From assembly GCF_011759385.1 (NCBI RefSeq), contig NZ_JAARLY010000010.1, positions 1 through 64,000 of the forward strand: DNA of 64,000 nucleotides, written 5' to 3'. Positions within the stretch are counted from its first letter, which is position 1, and every line of letters starts with the position of its first letter. The notes under the pieces are model-generated. The model did not search any database and had not been told where the DNA came from. It was given only the letters and a program-made list of their open reading frames with translations. Made by a program: the position numbers and the translations under genes. This document shows, in pieces, positions 54,992-62,893 of the stretch. This DNA is from Oleiagrimonas sp. C23AA. GTDB lineage: Bacteria > Pseudomonadota > Gammaproteobacteria > Xanthomonadales > Rhodanobacteraceae.

Positions 54992-56290
54992 TCACTGACT
55001 CTTCAGTTGCAGGGCGGGCGGCACCAGACAGGCGCGCCAGGCGGGCAGCAGGCCGGCCACCATCGTCGCGCCAATGGCAAGCGCAAAAGTGGCAAGCAAC
55101 ATGCTCAGGTCCAGATGTGCCAGGGCCGCGTAGTCGGAAGGCTGCATGCGCACAACCCACAAGCCCAGCAGCGACAGCAGCAAACCGCCCAGGCCGCCCA
55201 CCAAACCGACGGCCCCGGCCTCCACCAGCAACTGCGCGAACAGCGATCGCCGCGACGCCCCCAGCGCCCGGCGCACCCCAAGCTCACCGGCGCGACGCAG
55301 AAACTTGGCCAGCATCAGGCCTACGGTATTGACCAGACACACCACCAGGAAGCCCATCGCCAGCCAAAACTGAAGGTGCACGTCCGATGGCACCACATGG
55401 TTGTGGTCCAGCCACTGCATGACGTTGCGAAGACGCACGTTCGGCTCGCGCTGGTAGACACCGAGCGACTTCTGGTGACGCGAGTAGTTGAGCAGGAACT
55501 GCTTGTAGGCAGCGGCCTTGGCGGGTGTATCCAGCTCCACCCAGAACTGCAGCCAGGTGCACAGCGCGGTCTTGGCGTCGATGTTGGCGCCATTGCCCCA
55601 GCAGTCGCGCGAGCCATTGGTGGGAAATTTCAGGTCGGTGGCGGTCAGCAGCGGAAGATACACGCCCTCGCTGTCCGCATAACCCCCGGTCATCAGATCG
55701 TAGAAATGCGGCGTCGGGCGCCAATCGTCGATCACGCCGACGATGCGAAACTCCTTGCCGCCGGTGCGAAGCATCTTGCCGGTGCTGTCGGCGCCACCGA
55801 ACAACTTGTCGTTGATCCGGCGCGACAGCACCACCAGGCGTGCATCGTTGCTGTCATCCTCGCGGCTCCAGGCATGGCCGTACAGAAACGGCACATGGAA
55901 CATGGCGAAGAATTCGCGCGTGGTGAACCGTGCGTCCTCGAAGAACGGATCGATCGACGCGTCCGGCGGCTGGATGGGCACCGCACCGCCGGTCATCAGC
56001 GCCTGCCGGTCGGCGCGCCCGGCCTTGAGCAGGTTCATGCCATCCATCCAGCTGACCTGCGCCGGCGGCTCCTGCCCGGGACGCACATCCTGGCTGTCAC
56101 GCGGGTCAAGCTGCGGGTAGTACAGCGTCGCACTCTTGCCAGGCAGCGGGTCACCGGAAAGTACATGCATCACCGTCAGCGTGGTCATGGACGCGCCAAT
56201 ACCCAGCGCGATGGCCAGCACCATCAAGCCGGTCAGTATCTTGTGGCGCCGAAGGCTGCGCATCGCCAGATCAAGGTAATAGGCAAACAT
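54992..56290 (-). CDS. ABC permease, FtsX/MacB-type long subunit, module 4
   Basis: 432 aa from ATG 56290 after AGGAG. N-terminus MFAYYLDLAMRSLRRHK; GIGASMTTLTVMHVLSGDPLPGKS; periplasmic FFAMFHVPFLYGHAW, INDKLFGGADSTG and DDWRPTPHFYDLMTG; cysteine pair RDCWGNG and ALCTWLQFW (13 residues between). Coupling segment FLRRAGELGVRRALGASRRSLFAQ; ends LPAWRACLVPPALQLKSQ. A good reference copy for the long class. The 86-bp spacer before it has no strong palindrome. Confidence 0.93.
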   Translation of the reverse strand: MFAYYLDLAMRSLRRHKILTGLMVLAIALGIGASMTTLTVMHVLSGDPLPGKSATLYYPQLDPRDSQDVRPGQEPPAQVSWMDGMNLLKAGRADRQALMTGGAVPIQPPDASIDPFFEDARFTTREFFAMFHVPFLYGHAWSREDDSNDARLVVLSRRINDKLFGGADSTGKMLRTGGKEFRIVGVIDDWRPTPHFYDLMTGGYADSEGVYLPLLTATDLKFPTNGSRDCWGNGANIDAKTALCTWLQFWVELDTPAKAAAYKQFLLNYSRHQKSLGVYQREPNVRLRNVMQWLDHNHVVPSDVHLQFWLAMGFLVVCLVNTVGLMLAKFLRRAGELGVRRALGASRRSLFAQLLVEAGAVGLVGGLGGLLLSLLGLWVVRMQPSDYAALAHLDLSMLLATFALAIGATMVAGLLPAWRACLVPPALQLKSQ

Positions 56291-56376
56291 CGGTCAACTC
56301 CTGTCGCACACCATGCATGCCCGGCGTACCGCACCGGCCATGCGCATGATCGACGTGGTTGCGTGCGTTGCTTTCA

Positions 56377-57603
56377 TCACGCGGCTCGCGTGGCCACCAC
56401 TGGCGGCACGTGGGTGGCACGCAAGGCCGCCCCCAGCACCGACAACTGCCCCAGCACCCACAACACCAGTGCGCCCACCGGGAAGTAATAGAACGGCAAT
56501 CGCGGCAGCTCGTAGCGTTGCATCAGCAGCAAGTTGATGCCGTAGGCCAGCGCCATTCCGAGCACGATGCCGGCGCTGGCAATCAGGAAATTCTCGGTCT
56601 GGAAATAGGTGAGAATGTCGCGGCGCGTGGCACCGATGGCACGGCGGATGCCAATCTGGTGGCGCCGCTGGGTCACCCAGAAGCTGGTCAGGCCGACGAT
56701 GCCCAGCGCCGTCACACCCAACAGCAACACGCATACGCCCGCCAGCAGCCAGGCCATGGCGCGATCGGCGCTGTAGTACTTGGCCCGTGCCGCTTCCGTG
56801 GTACGCGCGTACTTGGGTGATACCAAGCGCAGCGGGCCATCCTTCTTGAGCACCGACAAGGCCTGCTTGATCACCTGCTGGCGCTGTGCCGGGTCGCGCA
56901 CGCGCAACAGATAGGTTCCCTGCGGATACGGCGTATCGACCGGGAAGACCATCGCGTACTCGTACTCACCGGGGGCACCGAAATCACGCGGCTGCACCAG
57001 GCGCTTGACCACGCCGACAATGCGATTGGGGCCAAAGGCATACAGTGTCTTGCCCACCGCGCTTTGTCCCGGGAACAAGTGCTTGGCCAGCGCCTGGCTG
57101 ATGATCACCGGCATCTGCGGCGGATTCTTGTCATTCAAGCTGGCGTCGGTGACCTGGTCATCCGGCCGGAAGCCTCTTCCGGCGACCACCTTCAAGCCGA
57201 GGGTGTCAATCAGGTTCACATCGGCCATGTACTGCGTGACCGCCGTGGACGGCGCGTTGCTGTCACTGCTCAAACTGACGCTACTGAAGGAAATGGAACT
57301 GCCGAACAGCGTCTGGTTGACCAGAGTGACGTGGCTGACGCCGGATATGCGCCGCAATGCGGCCAAGTCGGTATGGGTTTGCGCCAGGGTGGCCTCGGCC
57401 GAACGCCGCGCCACGTGGCCCACACGCACCTCGACCAGATGCGTTTCATCGGCACCCGTCGGCCGATGCATGCGCTCAAGCCGCGTGCTGATGACAAACA
57501 GTGCGTTACAGATCACCGCGCAGGAAAAGGCAATTTCCAGCGTGATGAGCAAGGCGGCAATGCGGTGGTGGCGCAGCGCGGCCAGGATGTGTCGAATGTG
57601 CAT
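56377..57603 (-). CDS. ABC permease, FtsX/MacB-type short subunit, module 3
   Basis: 408 aa. Helix 1 IAFSCAVICNALFVISTRL, then RMHRPTGADETHLVEV; periplasmic LAKHLFPGQSAVG and NRIVGVVKRL; coupling segment QIGIRRAIGATRRDILTYFQTENFLI; the C-terminal motif is the most altered of the class, LRATHVPPVVATRAA. Starts 24 bp after its long partner, the widest within-module gap. Confidence 0.92.
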   Translation of the reverse strand: MHIRHILAALRHHRIAALLITLEIAFSCAVICNALFVISTRLERMHRPTGADETHLVEVRVGHVARRSAEATLAQTHTDLAALRRISGVSHVTLVNQTLFGSSISFSSVSLSSDSNAPSTAVTQYMADVNLIDTLGLKVVAGRGFRPDDQVTDASLNDKNPPQMPVIISQALAKHLFPGQSAVGKTLYAFGPNRIVGVVKRLVQPRDFGAPGEYEYAMVFPVDTPYPQGTYLLRVRDPAQRQQVIKQALSVLKKDGPLRLVSPKYARTTEAARAKYYSADRAMAWLLAGVCVLLLGVTALGIVGLTSFWVTQRRHQIGIRRAIGATRRDILTYFQTENFLIASAGIVLGMALAYGINLLLMQRYELPRLPFYYFPVGALVLWVLGQLSVLGAALRATHVPPVVATRAA

Positions 57604-57627
57604 GGATAGTGTCCTTGGCGGCGCCGG

Positions 57628-58920
57628 TCAGTAAGCCTTCAATGCCCGTGCGGGCTGAATCTGCATGGCGCGCCAGGCAGGCAACAGCCCGGCCACCAGA
57701 CTCGCCACCAGGGCCAGCAGCAGCGTCATCAGCAAGATGCCCAGATCCATGTGCACAAATGCCGCATATTCAGTCGGTTGCTGGCGAACCAAAGCAACAC
57801 CGGCATAAGCCAGCACAAGGCCAAGAAGACCGCCGACCATGCCGATCACCAGCGACTCGATCAGGTACTGCATGAACACATCGCGTCGCGACGCACCCAG
57901 CGCGCGCCGCACGCCAATCTCGCCGCCACGGCGCAAAAACTTGGCAAGCAGCAAACCCACCGTGTTGAGCAGGCAGATCATCAGGAAGCCAAAGGCCAGC
58001 CACACCTGCATGCGCACATCGGCGGGCACCACGCCCTTGTAATCAAGCCACTGCATGACGTTTTGCAACCGCACCTGTGCTGGATGACGGAAACGTCCGG
58101 CCTGCTGCTGCAACGCCATGTAGTTGTGCAGGTAGCGCTGGTAGGCAGCCACCTTGGCCGGGCTGTCCAGTTCCACCCAGTACTGCAGCCAGATACACGG
58201 CGCATCCAGGTCGTGAGCGTCCTTGGCGTTGCCCCAACAATTCATCGTGCCGCTGGTGCCTAGATGCAGGTCCAGCGCGGTGGAAAGCGGCACGAATACC
58301 TGTTCGCTGTCGCCGTATTCGCCGTTGCTCAAATCGTAGAAGCGCGGATTCATGTCCCAGCTGCCGAGCACACCGACGATGCGCAGGCTGGCATCGCCGA
58401 ATTGCAGGGTCTTGCCCACGCCACTCTGGTCGCCGAACAACAGATCGTTGAGCTGGCTCGAGATCACCGCGACCCGCGCATGAGCCGTATCCGCCTGCCC
58501 ATTCCACGCCCGGCCGTAGCGCATGGGAACGTTGAACATGGGGAAGAAGTCCGCCGTGGTGTAGCGCGCCTGCGCGCGCATCGGCTCGCCCTGGGGCGTT
58601 ATCAGCACGCCGCTGCCGGCCGACATCACCGCCTGATGATCGCCGCGTGCATCGCCAAGCAGGGCTGTCGCATCGCGCCGGGTCAGGTTATCCGGCGTCT
58701 TGTCCGTGGGCTGGAAGCGATCATCCGGGAATGTATTGATGCGCACACGAAAGAGCTTGCCGCTCTTGGCGGGAATCGGGTCGCCCGACAACACATGCAG
58801 CACGGTGAGCGTGGTCATGCTGGTGCCAATGCCCACGGCAATGGCCAGCACCATCAATACCGTCAGCGTCTTGTAGCGGCGTAAACTGCGCCAGGCCAGT
58901 TGCAGGTAGTAACTCAACAT
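57628..58920 (-). CDS. ABC permease, FtsX/MacB-type long subunit, module 3
   Basis: 430 aa. N-terminus MLSYYLQLAWRSLRRYK; GIGTSMTTLTVLHVLSGDPIP; TTADFFPMFNVPMRYGRAW at 121-139; LNDLLFGDQSGVG; cysteine pair Cys228 (MNCWGN) and Cys242 (APCIWLQYW). Coupling segment FLRRGGEIGVRRALGASRRDVFMQ; ends LPAWRAMQIQPARALKAY, shared in form with module 6. The spacer before it (113 bp) holds a palindromic element and a second small dyad (about 58936-58951) near its ribosome site. Confidence 0.92.
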   Translation of the reverse strand: MLSYYLQLAWRSLRRYKTLTVLMVLAIAVGIGTSMTTLTVLHVLSGDPIPAKSGKLFRVRINTFPDDRFQPTDKTPDNLTRRDATALLGDARGDHQAVMSAGSGVLITPQGEPMRAQARYTTADFFPMFNVPMRYGRAWNGQADTAHARVAVISSQLNDLLFGDQSGVGKTLQFGDASLRIVGVLGSWDMNPRFYDLSNGEYGDSEQVFVPLSTALDLHLGTSGTMNCWGNAKDAHDLDAPCIWLQYWVELDSPAKVAAYQRYLHNYMALQQQAGRFRHPAQVRLQNVMQWLDYKGVVPADVRMQVWLAFGFLMICLLNTVGLLLAKFLRRGGEIGVRRALGASRRDVFMQYLIESLVIGMVGGLLGLVLAYAGVALVRQQPTEYAAFVHMDLGILLMTLLLALVASLVAGLLPAWRAMQIQPARALKAY

Positions 58921-58990
58921 CCATCATCTCCATAGCGCCCCTGCATGCAGAGGACGGCTGGGAAAGGCTCGGGTGCTTACGGCACACCTT

Positions 58991-59029
58991 CACCCCTCCC
59001 CGGCCCTCCCCTGCACGCAGGGGAGGGAG
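58991..59029. repeat. GC-rich palindromic element in the module 2/3 spacer
   Basis: CACCCCTCCCCGGCCCTCCC then CTGCACGCAGGGGAGGGAG. Arms CCCTCCCCTGC / GCAGGGGAGGG are perfect. Ends 4 bp from the stop of the module 2 short subunit. Confidence 0.88.
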
Positions 59030-59033
59030 ACAT

Positions 59034-60248
59034 TCATACGCTGCGCGTGGCCACCACCGGCGGCACGCGCGAAGCGCGCAAGGCCGGCGAAAGCACCGCC
59101 AGTTGCCCCAACAACCACAGCGCCAGCGCACCCACCGGCAGATACCCCAGCGGCAGGCGCGGTACCTCGTAGTACTGCATCAGCAGCACGTTCAACGCGA
59201 AGGCCATCACCACGCCCAGCGCAATGCCGGCACTGACAATGAGCAGGTTCTCGGTCTGGAAATAGCGCAGGATCGCGCCCTGCGTGGCGCCCAGTGCGCG
59301 ACGCACACCAATCTGTCGCGTGCGTTGGCTGACCCAGAAACTGGCCAGCCCGACCATGCCAAGCGCCGTGACCAGTAGCAGCGCAGCCACTACACCAAGC
59401 AACAGTGCGACCATGGAGCGATCGGTCTGGAAGTAGCTCGAATGCAGGCTTTCGACAGACGCCGTCTGCGCTTCATCCAGCACTACCTGCGGCCCCATCT
59501 GCCTGACCGCCTTGCGTACCCGTTCAAGCACCGAGTCCATCTGCCCGGTAGCGACCCGGATCAAATAGCGCCCGACCAACTGCGGACCAGGCTGTCCGGG
59601 CACAAAAATGCTGCCCTGCGCCGGGCGGTTGCTGCTGGTGAAAGGCGCCGGACGTATCAGTCCCTTGACCACACCAATGACCCGAAACCGGCGCGAACCT
59701 ATCCATATGGACTTGCCCAGTGGATGACCCTGTGGCCATAGCGATGTGGCCAATGCGCGGGTGATGACTACTGGGGCCTGTTTTGGTGTGAAATCGGCCA
59801 CTGGCTGGTAGTCACCGGCCTGTGGCGCACGACCCTCGACCACCTTCAGTCCCAGCGCCTGAAAGGCTCCAGGCCCCCCGACGTAGAAATGCATTACGCC
59901 GTGCGTGCCCTGCTCCGAAGGATCGAGCTTGATGCCGGCGTTGGCCGCCGGGTCACCAAATGGCACGGCATTGATCAGCGCCGCCGAACTGACGCCAGCG
60001 GTGCCGCGCAACATGGCCAGCATGCGCGCATTGACGTTGCTGGCCTGGTCCGGAGCGAAGCCCTCCACACTGACCTCGGCCAGCTGTGCGTTGTCCACAC
60101 CGCTGGGCGCGTGCATGCGCGATATCCGCTGCGAAATGAGGAAGCTCGCGTTGCTCAGCACCGCGCACGCCAGGGCGATCTGCAGTGTGATCAGCAAGGT
60201 GGCCAGTCGATGACGGCGCAGGGCGGCAAGTATGGGTTGAATCTGCAT
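59034..60248 (-). CDS. ABC permease, FtsX/MacB-type short subunit, module 2
   Basis: 404 aa. Helix 1 IALACAVLSNASFLISQRI, then RMHAPSGVDNAQLAEVSVEG; periplasmic LATSLWPQGHPLG and FRVIGVVKGL; coupling segment QIGVRRALGATQGAILRYFQTENLLI; C-terminus SPALRASRVPPVVATRSV. No periplasmic Cys. Starts 10 bp after its long partner with a GGAGAC ribosome site. Confidence 0.92.
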   Translation of the reverse strand: MQIQPILAALRRHRLATLLITLQIALACAVLSNASFLISQRISRMHAPSGVDNAQLAEVSVEGFAPDQASNVNARMLAMLRGTAGVSSAALINAVPFGDPAANAGIKLDPSEQGTHGVMHFYVGGPGAFQALGLKVVEGRAPQAGDYQPVADFTPKQAPVVITRALATSLWPQGHPLGKSIWIGSRRFRVIGVVKGLIRPAPFTSSNRPAQGSIFVPGQPGPQLVGRYLIRVATGQMDSVLERVRKAVRQMGPQVVLDEAQTASVESLHSSYFQTDRSMVALLLGVVAALLLVTALGMVGLASFWVSQRTRQIGVRRALGATQGAILRYFQTENLLIVSAGIALGVVMAFALNVLLMQYYEVPRLPLGYLPVGALALWLLGQLAVLSPALRASRVPPVVATRSV

Positions 60249-60258
60249 GCCAGTCTCC

Positions 60259-61581
60259 TTACAGCGTCTTCAAGTGCAGCGCTGGCGCGGTACGGCTGGC
60301 ACGCGCGGCTGGCAATGCGCCCGCGAGCACGGCCACCAGCACCGACAGCAGAAACGTCAGTGCGAACATGGACAGGTCCATGTGTGCCAGATTGGCGTAG
60401 GCCACCGGCTGTTGGCGTACCGCCCACAGGCCGACCAGGGTCAGCACCCAGCCGCCGATCCCCCCGAGCACCCCGACCAGCCCCGCCTCGACCAGGCACT
60501 GCGCGAACACCGACGCGCGCGTGGCGCCCAGCGCACGACGCAGACCGATTTCACCCGAGCGACGCAGGAACTTGGCCAACAGCAGGCCCACCGTGTTGAA
60601 CAGGCAAATCAGCAAAAAGGCGAAAGCCAGCGAGGTCTGCAACTTCACGTCCGGCGGCACCACTTGGTTGAAGGTGAGCCACTGCATCAGGTCGCGCAGG
60701 CGAACGTCGGTATGCGTGAAGCGTCCCAGCTGCTTCTGCTGCTGGGCGTAATGGGTAAGAAACTCGTGATAGGCCGTGACCTTGGCCGGTGAATCGAGCT
60801 GCACCCACAGCCCGACCCAGGCACAACCGGCATGGGTCAGATGCCCGGCGTGTTCGGGCAGATCCCAGCAGGTGAACGGTTCGAAATGACCGTCGTTGAG
60901 GTCGATCCCGGTCCCCACCGGCATCATCACATCTTCGGTATCTCCGTAAAAACGGCCATTGGTGGCCGCGCCGAAGCGACCGCCAACCACCTTGTAGAAC
61001 ACCGGTGACGGCCGCCACTGCGCCAGCACGCCGACGATACGCACATCCGCCCCGCGGATGCGCAGCGTACGCCCCACGCTATTGGCGCCTCCAAACAGCT
61101 TGCGATTGAGTGCGGCCGAAATGACCGCGACCCTCGCATGGCGCTGTCCCTGCTCGGCGGTCCATGCCTGTCCATACTGGAAAGGCACATCAAACATGGG
61201 GAAAAAATCCGACGTGGTCGAGAGCATGGTCCGCATGAGCGGCGGCAACTGACTGTCGGGAGCGACCACCTTGACGGAGCTGTCGATGATCAGCGTTTGC
61301 CGATCGGCCTTGTGCGCGCTCCACAGGTCCATCGCCGAGCGATAGTCGAGCATGTCCAATGGATCTTTGTGCGGATAGCTGTTGTCGGTATCGGCGTCCA
61401 CCTGCGCATAGAACAACTTGCCGCTCTTGCCCGGCATGGGGTTGCCCGACAGCAGATGCATCACCGTCAGCGTGGTCATGCTGGCGCCGATGCCCACGGC
61501 AATGGCCAGCACCATCAACCCGGTCAGCACCGGATAGCGCTTCAGGCTGTGCACGGCCAGTTGCAGGTAATACTTGAACAT
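60259..61581 (-). CDS. ABC permease, FtsX/MacB-type long subunit, module 2
   Basis: 440 aa, longest of the class, from ATG 61581 after CGAGGAGG. N-terminus MFKYYLQLAVHSLKRYP; GIGASMTTLTVMHLLSGNPMPGKS; periplasmic LNRKLFGGANSVG; cysteine pair FTCWDLPEH and AGCAWVGLW (14 residues between), plus an inserted segment around GGRFGAATNGRFYGDTED. Coupling segment FLRRSGEIGLRRALGATRASVFAQ; C-terminus PAARASRTAPALHLKTL, where PAARAS replaces the usual PAWRA. Confidence 0.92.
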   Translation of the reverse strand: MFKYYLQLAVHSLKRYPVLTGLMVLAIAVGIGASMTTLTVMHLLSGNPMPGKSGKLFYAQVDADTDNSYPHKDPLDMLDYRSAMDLWSAHKADRQTLIIDSSVKVVAPDSQLPPLMRTMLSTTSDFFPMFDVPFQYGQAWTAEQGQRHARVAVISAALNRKLFGGANSVGRTLRIRGADVRIVGVLAQWRPSPVFYKVVGGRFGAATNGRFYGDTEDVMMPVGTGIDLNDGHFEPFTCWDLPEHAGHLTHAGCAWVGLWVQLDSPAKVTAYHEFLTHYAQQQKQLGRFTHTDVRLRDLMQWLTFNQVVPPDVKLQTSLAFAFLLICLFNTVGLLLAKFLRRSGEIGLRRALGATRASVFAQCLVEAGLVGVLGGIGGWVLTLVGLWAVRQQPVAYANLAHMDLSMFALTFLLSVLVAVLAGALPAARASRTAPALHLKTL

Positions 61582-61599
61582 CCATCCTCCTCGAAAACC

Positions 61600-61625
61600 G
61601 TCTCCCCAGGCGCGGGGAGAGGGAG
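61600..61625. repeat. Short palindrome in the module 1/2 spacer
   Basis: TCTCCCCAGGCGCGGGGAGA followed by GGGAGA. Smaller and less like the other palindromic elements, but in the same position, just after the stop of the short subunit. Confidence 0.65.
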
Positions 61626-61629
61626 AAGC

Positions 61630-62880
61630 TCATACGCTTCGGGTGGCAGTCACCGGCGGCACGCGCGAGGCGCGTCGCGCCGGCACGAACACGGCCAGCT
61701 GACCCAGGACCAGCACCACCAGCACACCCACGAACAGGTAACCCAGCGGCATGCGATCCATCTCGAAGTGCTGCACCAGCCACTGGTTGACGCCGATGGC
61801 CAGCAGCAGGCCAACCACCACGCCCATGCCGGCAATGAACAGGTTCTCCAGCTGGAAGTAGCGCAGGATGTCGATGCCACGCGCACCCAGCGCCCGGCGC
61901 ACGCCAATCTGCTTGGTGCGCTGACCGACCCAGAAGCTGGTCAGGCCAACGATGCCGGCAGCGGTCAGTGCCAGCAGGATGATGCACACCGCGCCCATCA
62001 GGATCGCCATGCTGACGTCCTGCTTGTAGGCCTCGGCACGGATCGAGGCAAAGCTGCGGATGCCCATGTCATCGTCAATCACTCGCATCGGATTGACCTT
62101 GAACAGCGCATCGTGCGCGGCAGCCATCGCTGCCTTCATCTGTCCCGGCTTGGCCCGCACCAGATAGCGACTGAAGAAGGCGTCCTTGCGGGTGGGAATA
62201 AGCGTGGAGTCGTAGGCGAACGAGGACGCCCAGTCACTGGTGGACGGCGTTTGCAGACGCTTGACGATGCCGATGATGGTCGAGGGCGAGCCGCTGCCAT
62301 CCATGTACACCGTCTTGCCCAGTGCCGAGCCGTTCGGGAACAGCTTGTGCGCCAGGCTCTGGGTGACAATCACCACCGGCCGCTTGGCATCGGTGCGGAA
62401 ACCGGCATGCTGCACATCGCCGGCGTTGAAGTCGCGTCCGGCCACCAGCTGCGCGCCCAGCGTGGACAACATGTTCTGGTCGCCAAAGTAATACGTGGTC
62501 ATCTTGAAACCGCTCTTGGCCTGCGGCTTGGTGGACATGCCGCCGTTCCAGGCCGAATTGAGCAGCGGCATGGAGCTGATCACCGAGACTTTGGCCACGC
62601 TCGGCAGCTGGCGCAATGCGGCCGCGTCCTCCAGCTCCATGGTGTCCAGCTTGTCGGCACCGGCTTTGGTGTCGGAGCTGGGCGCGCCCACATATTGCTG
62701 GGTGACCAGGAACAGGTTCGATTCGTTGATGCCGGTGGGCCGGTCCACGCGCGAGATACGCTGGCCGATGATGAACACCGCATTGCAGACGATGGCCAGT
62801 GTCAACGCGATCTGCAGACCGATGAGAATGACGCCGGCCTTGTGGCGGCGCAGCGCGGCAATGATGGGATGCACAGTCAT
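61630..62880 (-). CDS. ABC permease, FtsX/MacB-type short subunit, module 1
   Basis: 416 aa. Helix 1 IALTLAIVCNAVFIIGQRI, then RVDRPTGINESNLFLV; periplasmic LAHKLFPNGSALG and STIIGIVKRL; coupling segment QIGVRRALGARGIDILRYFQLENLFI; C-terminus VPARRASRVPPVTATRSV, with one change (VTATR) from the class motif. Slightly longer periplasmic domain than modules 2-6. Starts 13 bp after its long partner. Confidence 0.92.
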   Translation of the reverse strand: MTVHPIIAALRRHKAGVILIGLQIALTLAIVCNAVFIIGQRISRVDRPTGINESNLFLVTQQYVGAPSSDTKAGADKLDTMELEDAAALRQLPSVAKVSVISSMPLLNSAWNGGMSTKPQAKSGFKMTTYYFGDQNMLSTLGAQLVAGRDFNAGDVQHAGFRTDAKRPVVIVTQSLAHKLFPNGSALGKTVYMDGSGSPSTIIGIVKRLQTPSTSDWASSFAYDSTLIPTRKDAFFSRYLVRAKPGQMKAAMAAAHDALFKVNPMRVIDDDMGIRSFASIRAEAYKQDVSMAILMGAVCIILLALTAAGIVGLTSFWVGQRTKQIGVRRALGARGIDILRYFQLENLFIAGMGVVVGLLLAIGVNQWLVQHFEMDRMPLGYLFVGVLVVLVLGQLAVFVPARRASRVPPVTATRSV

Positions 62881-62893
62881 GAAGGGCGCCTTC

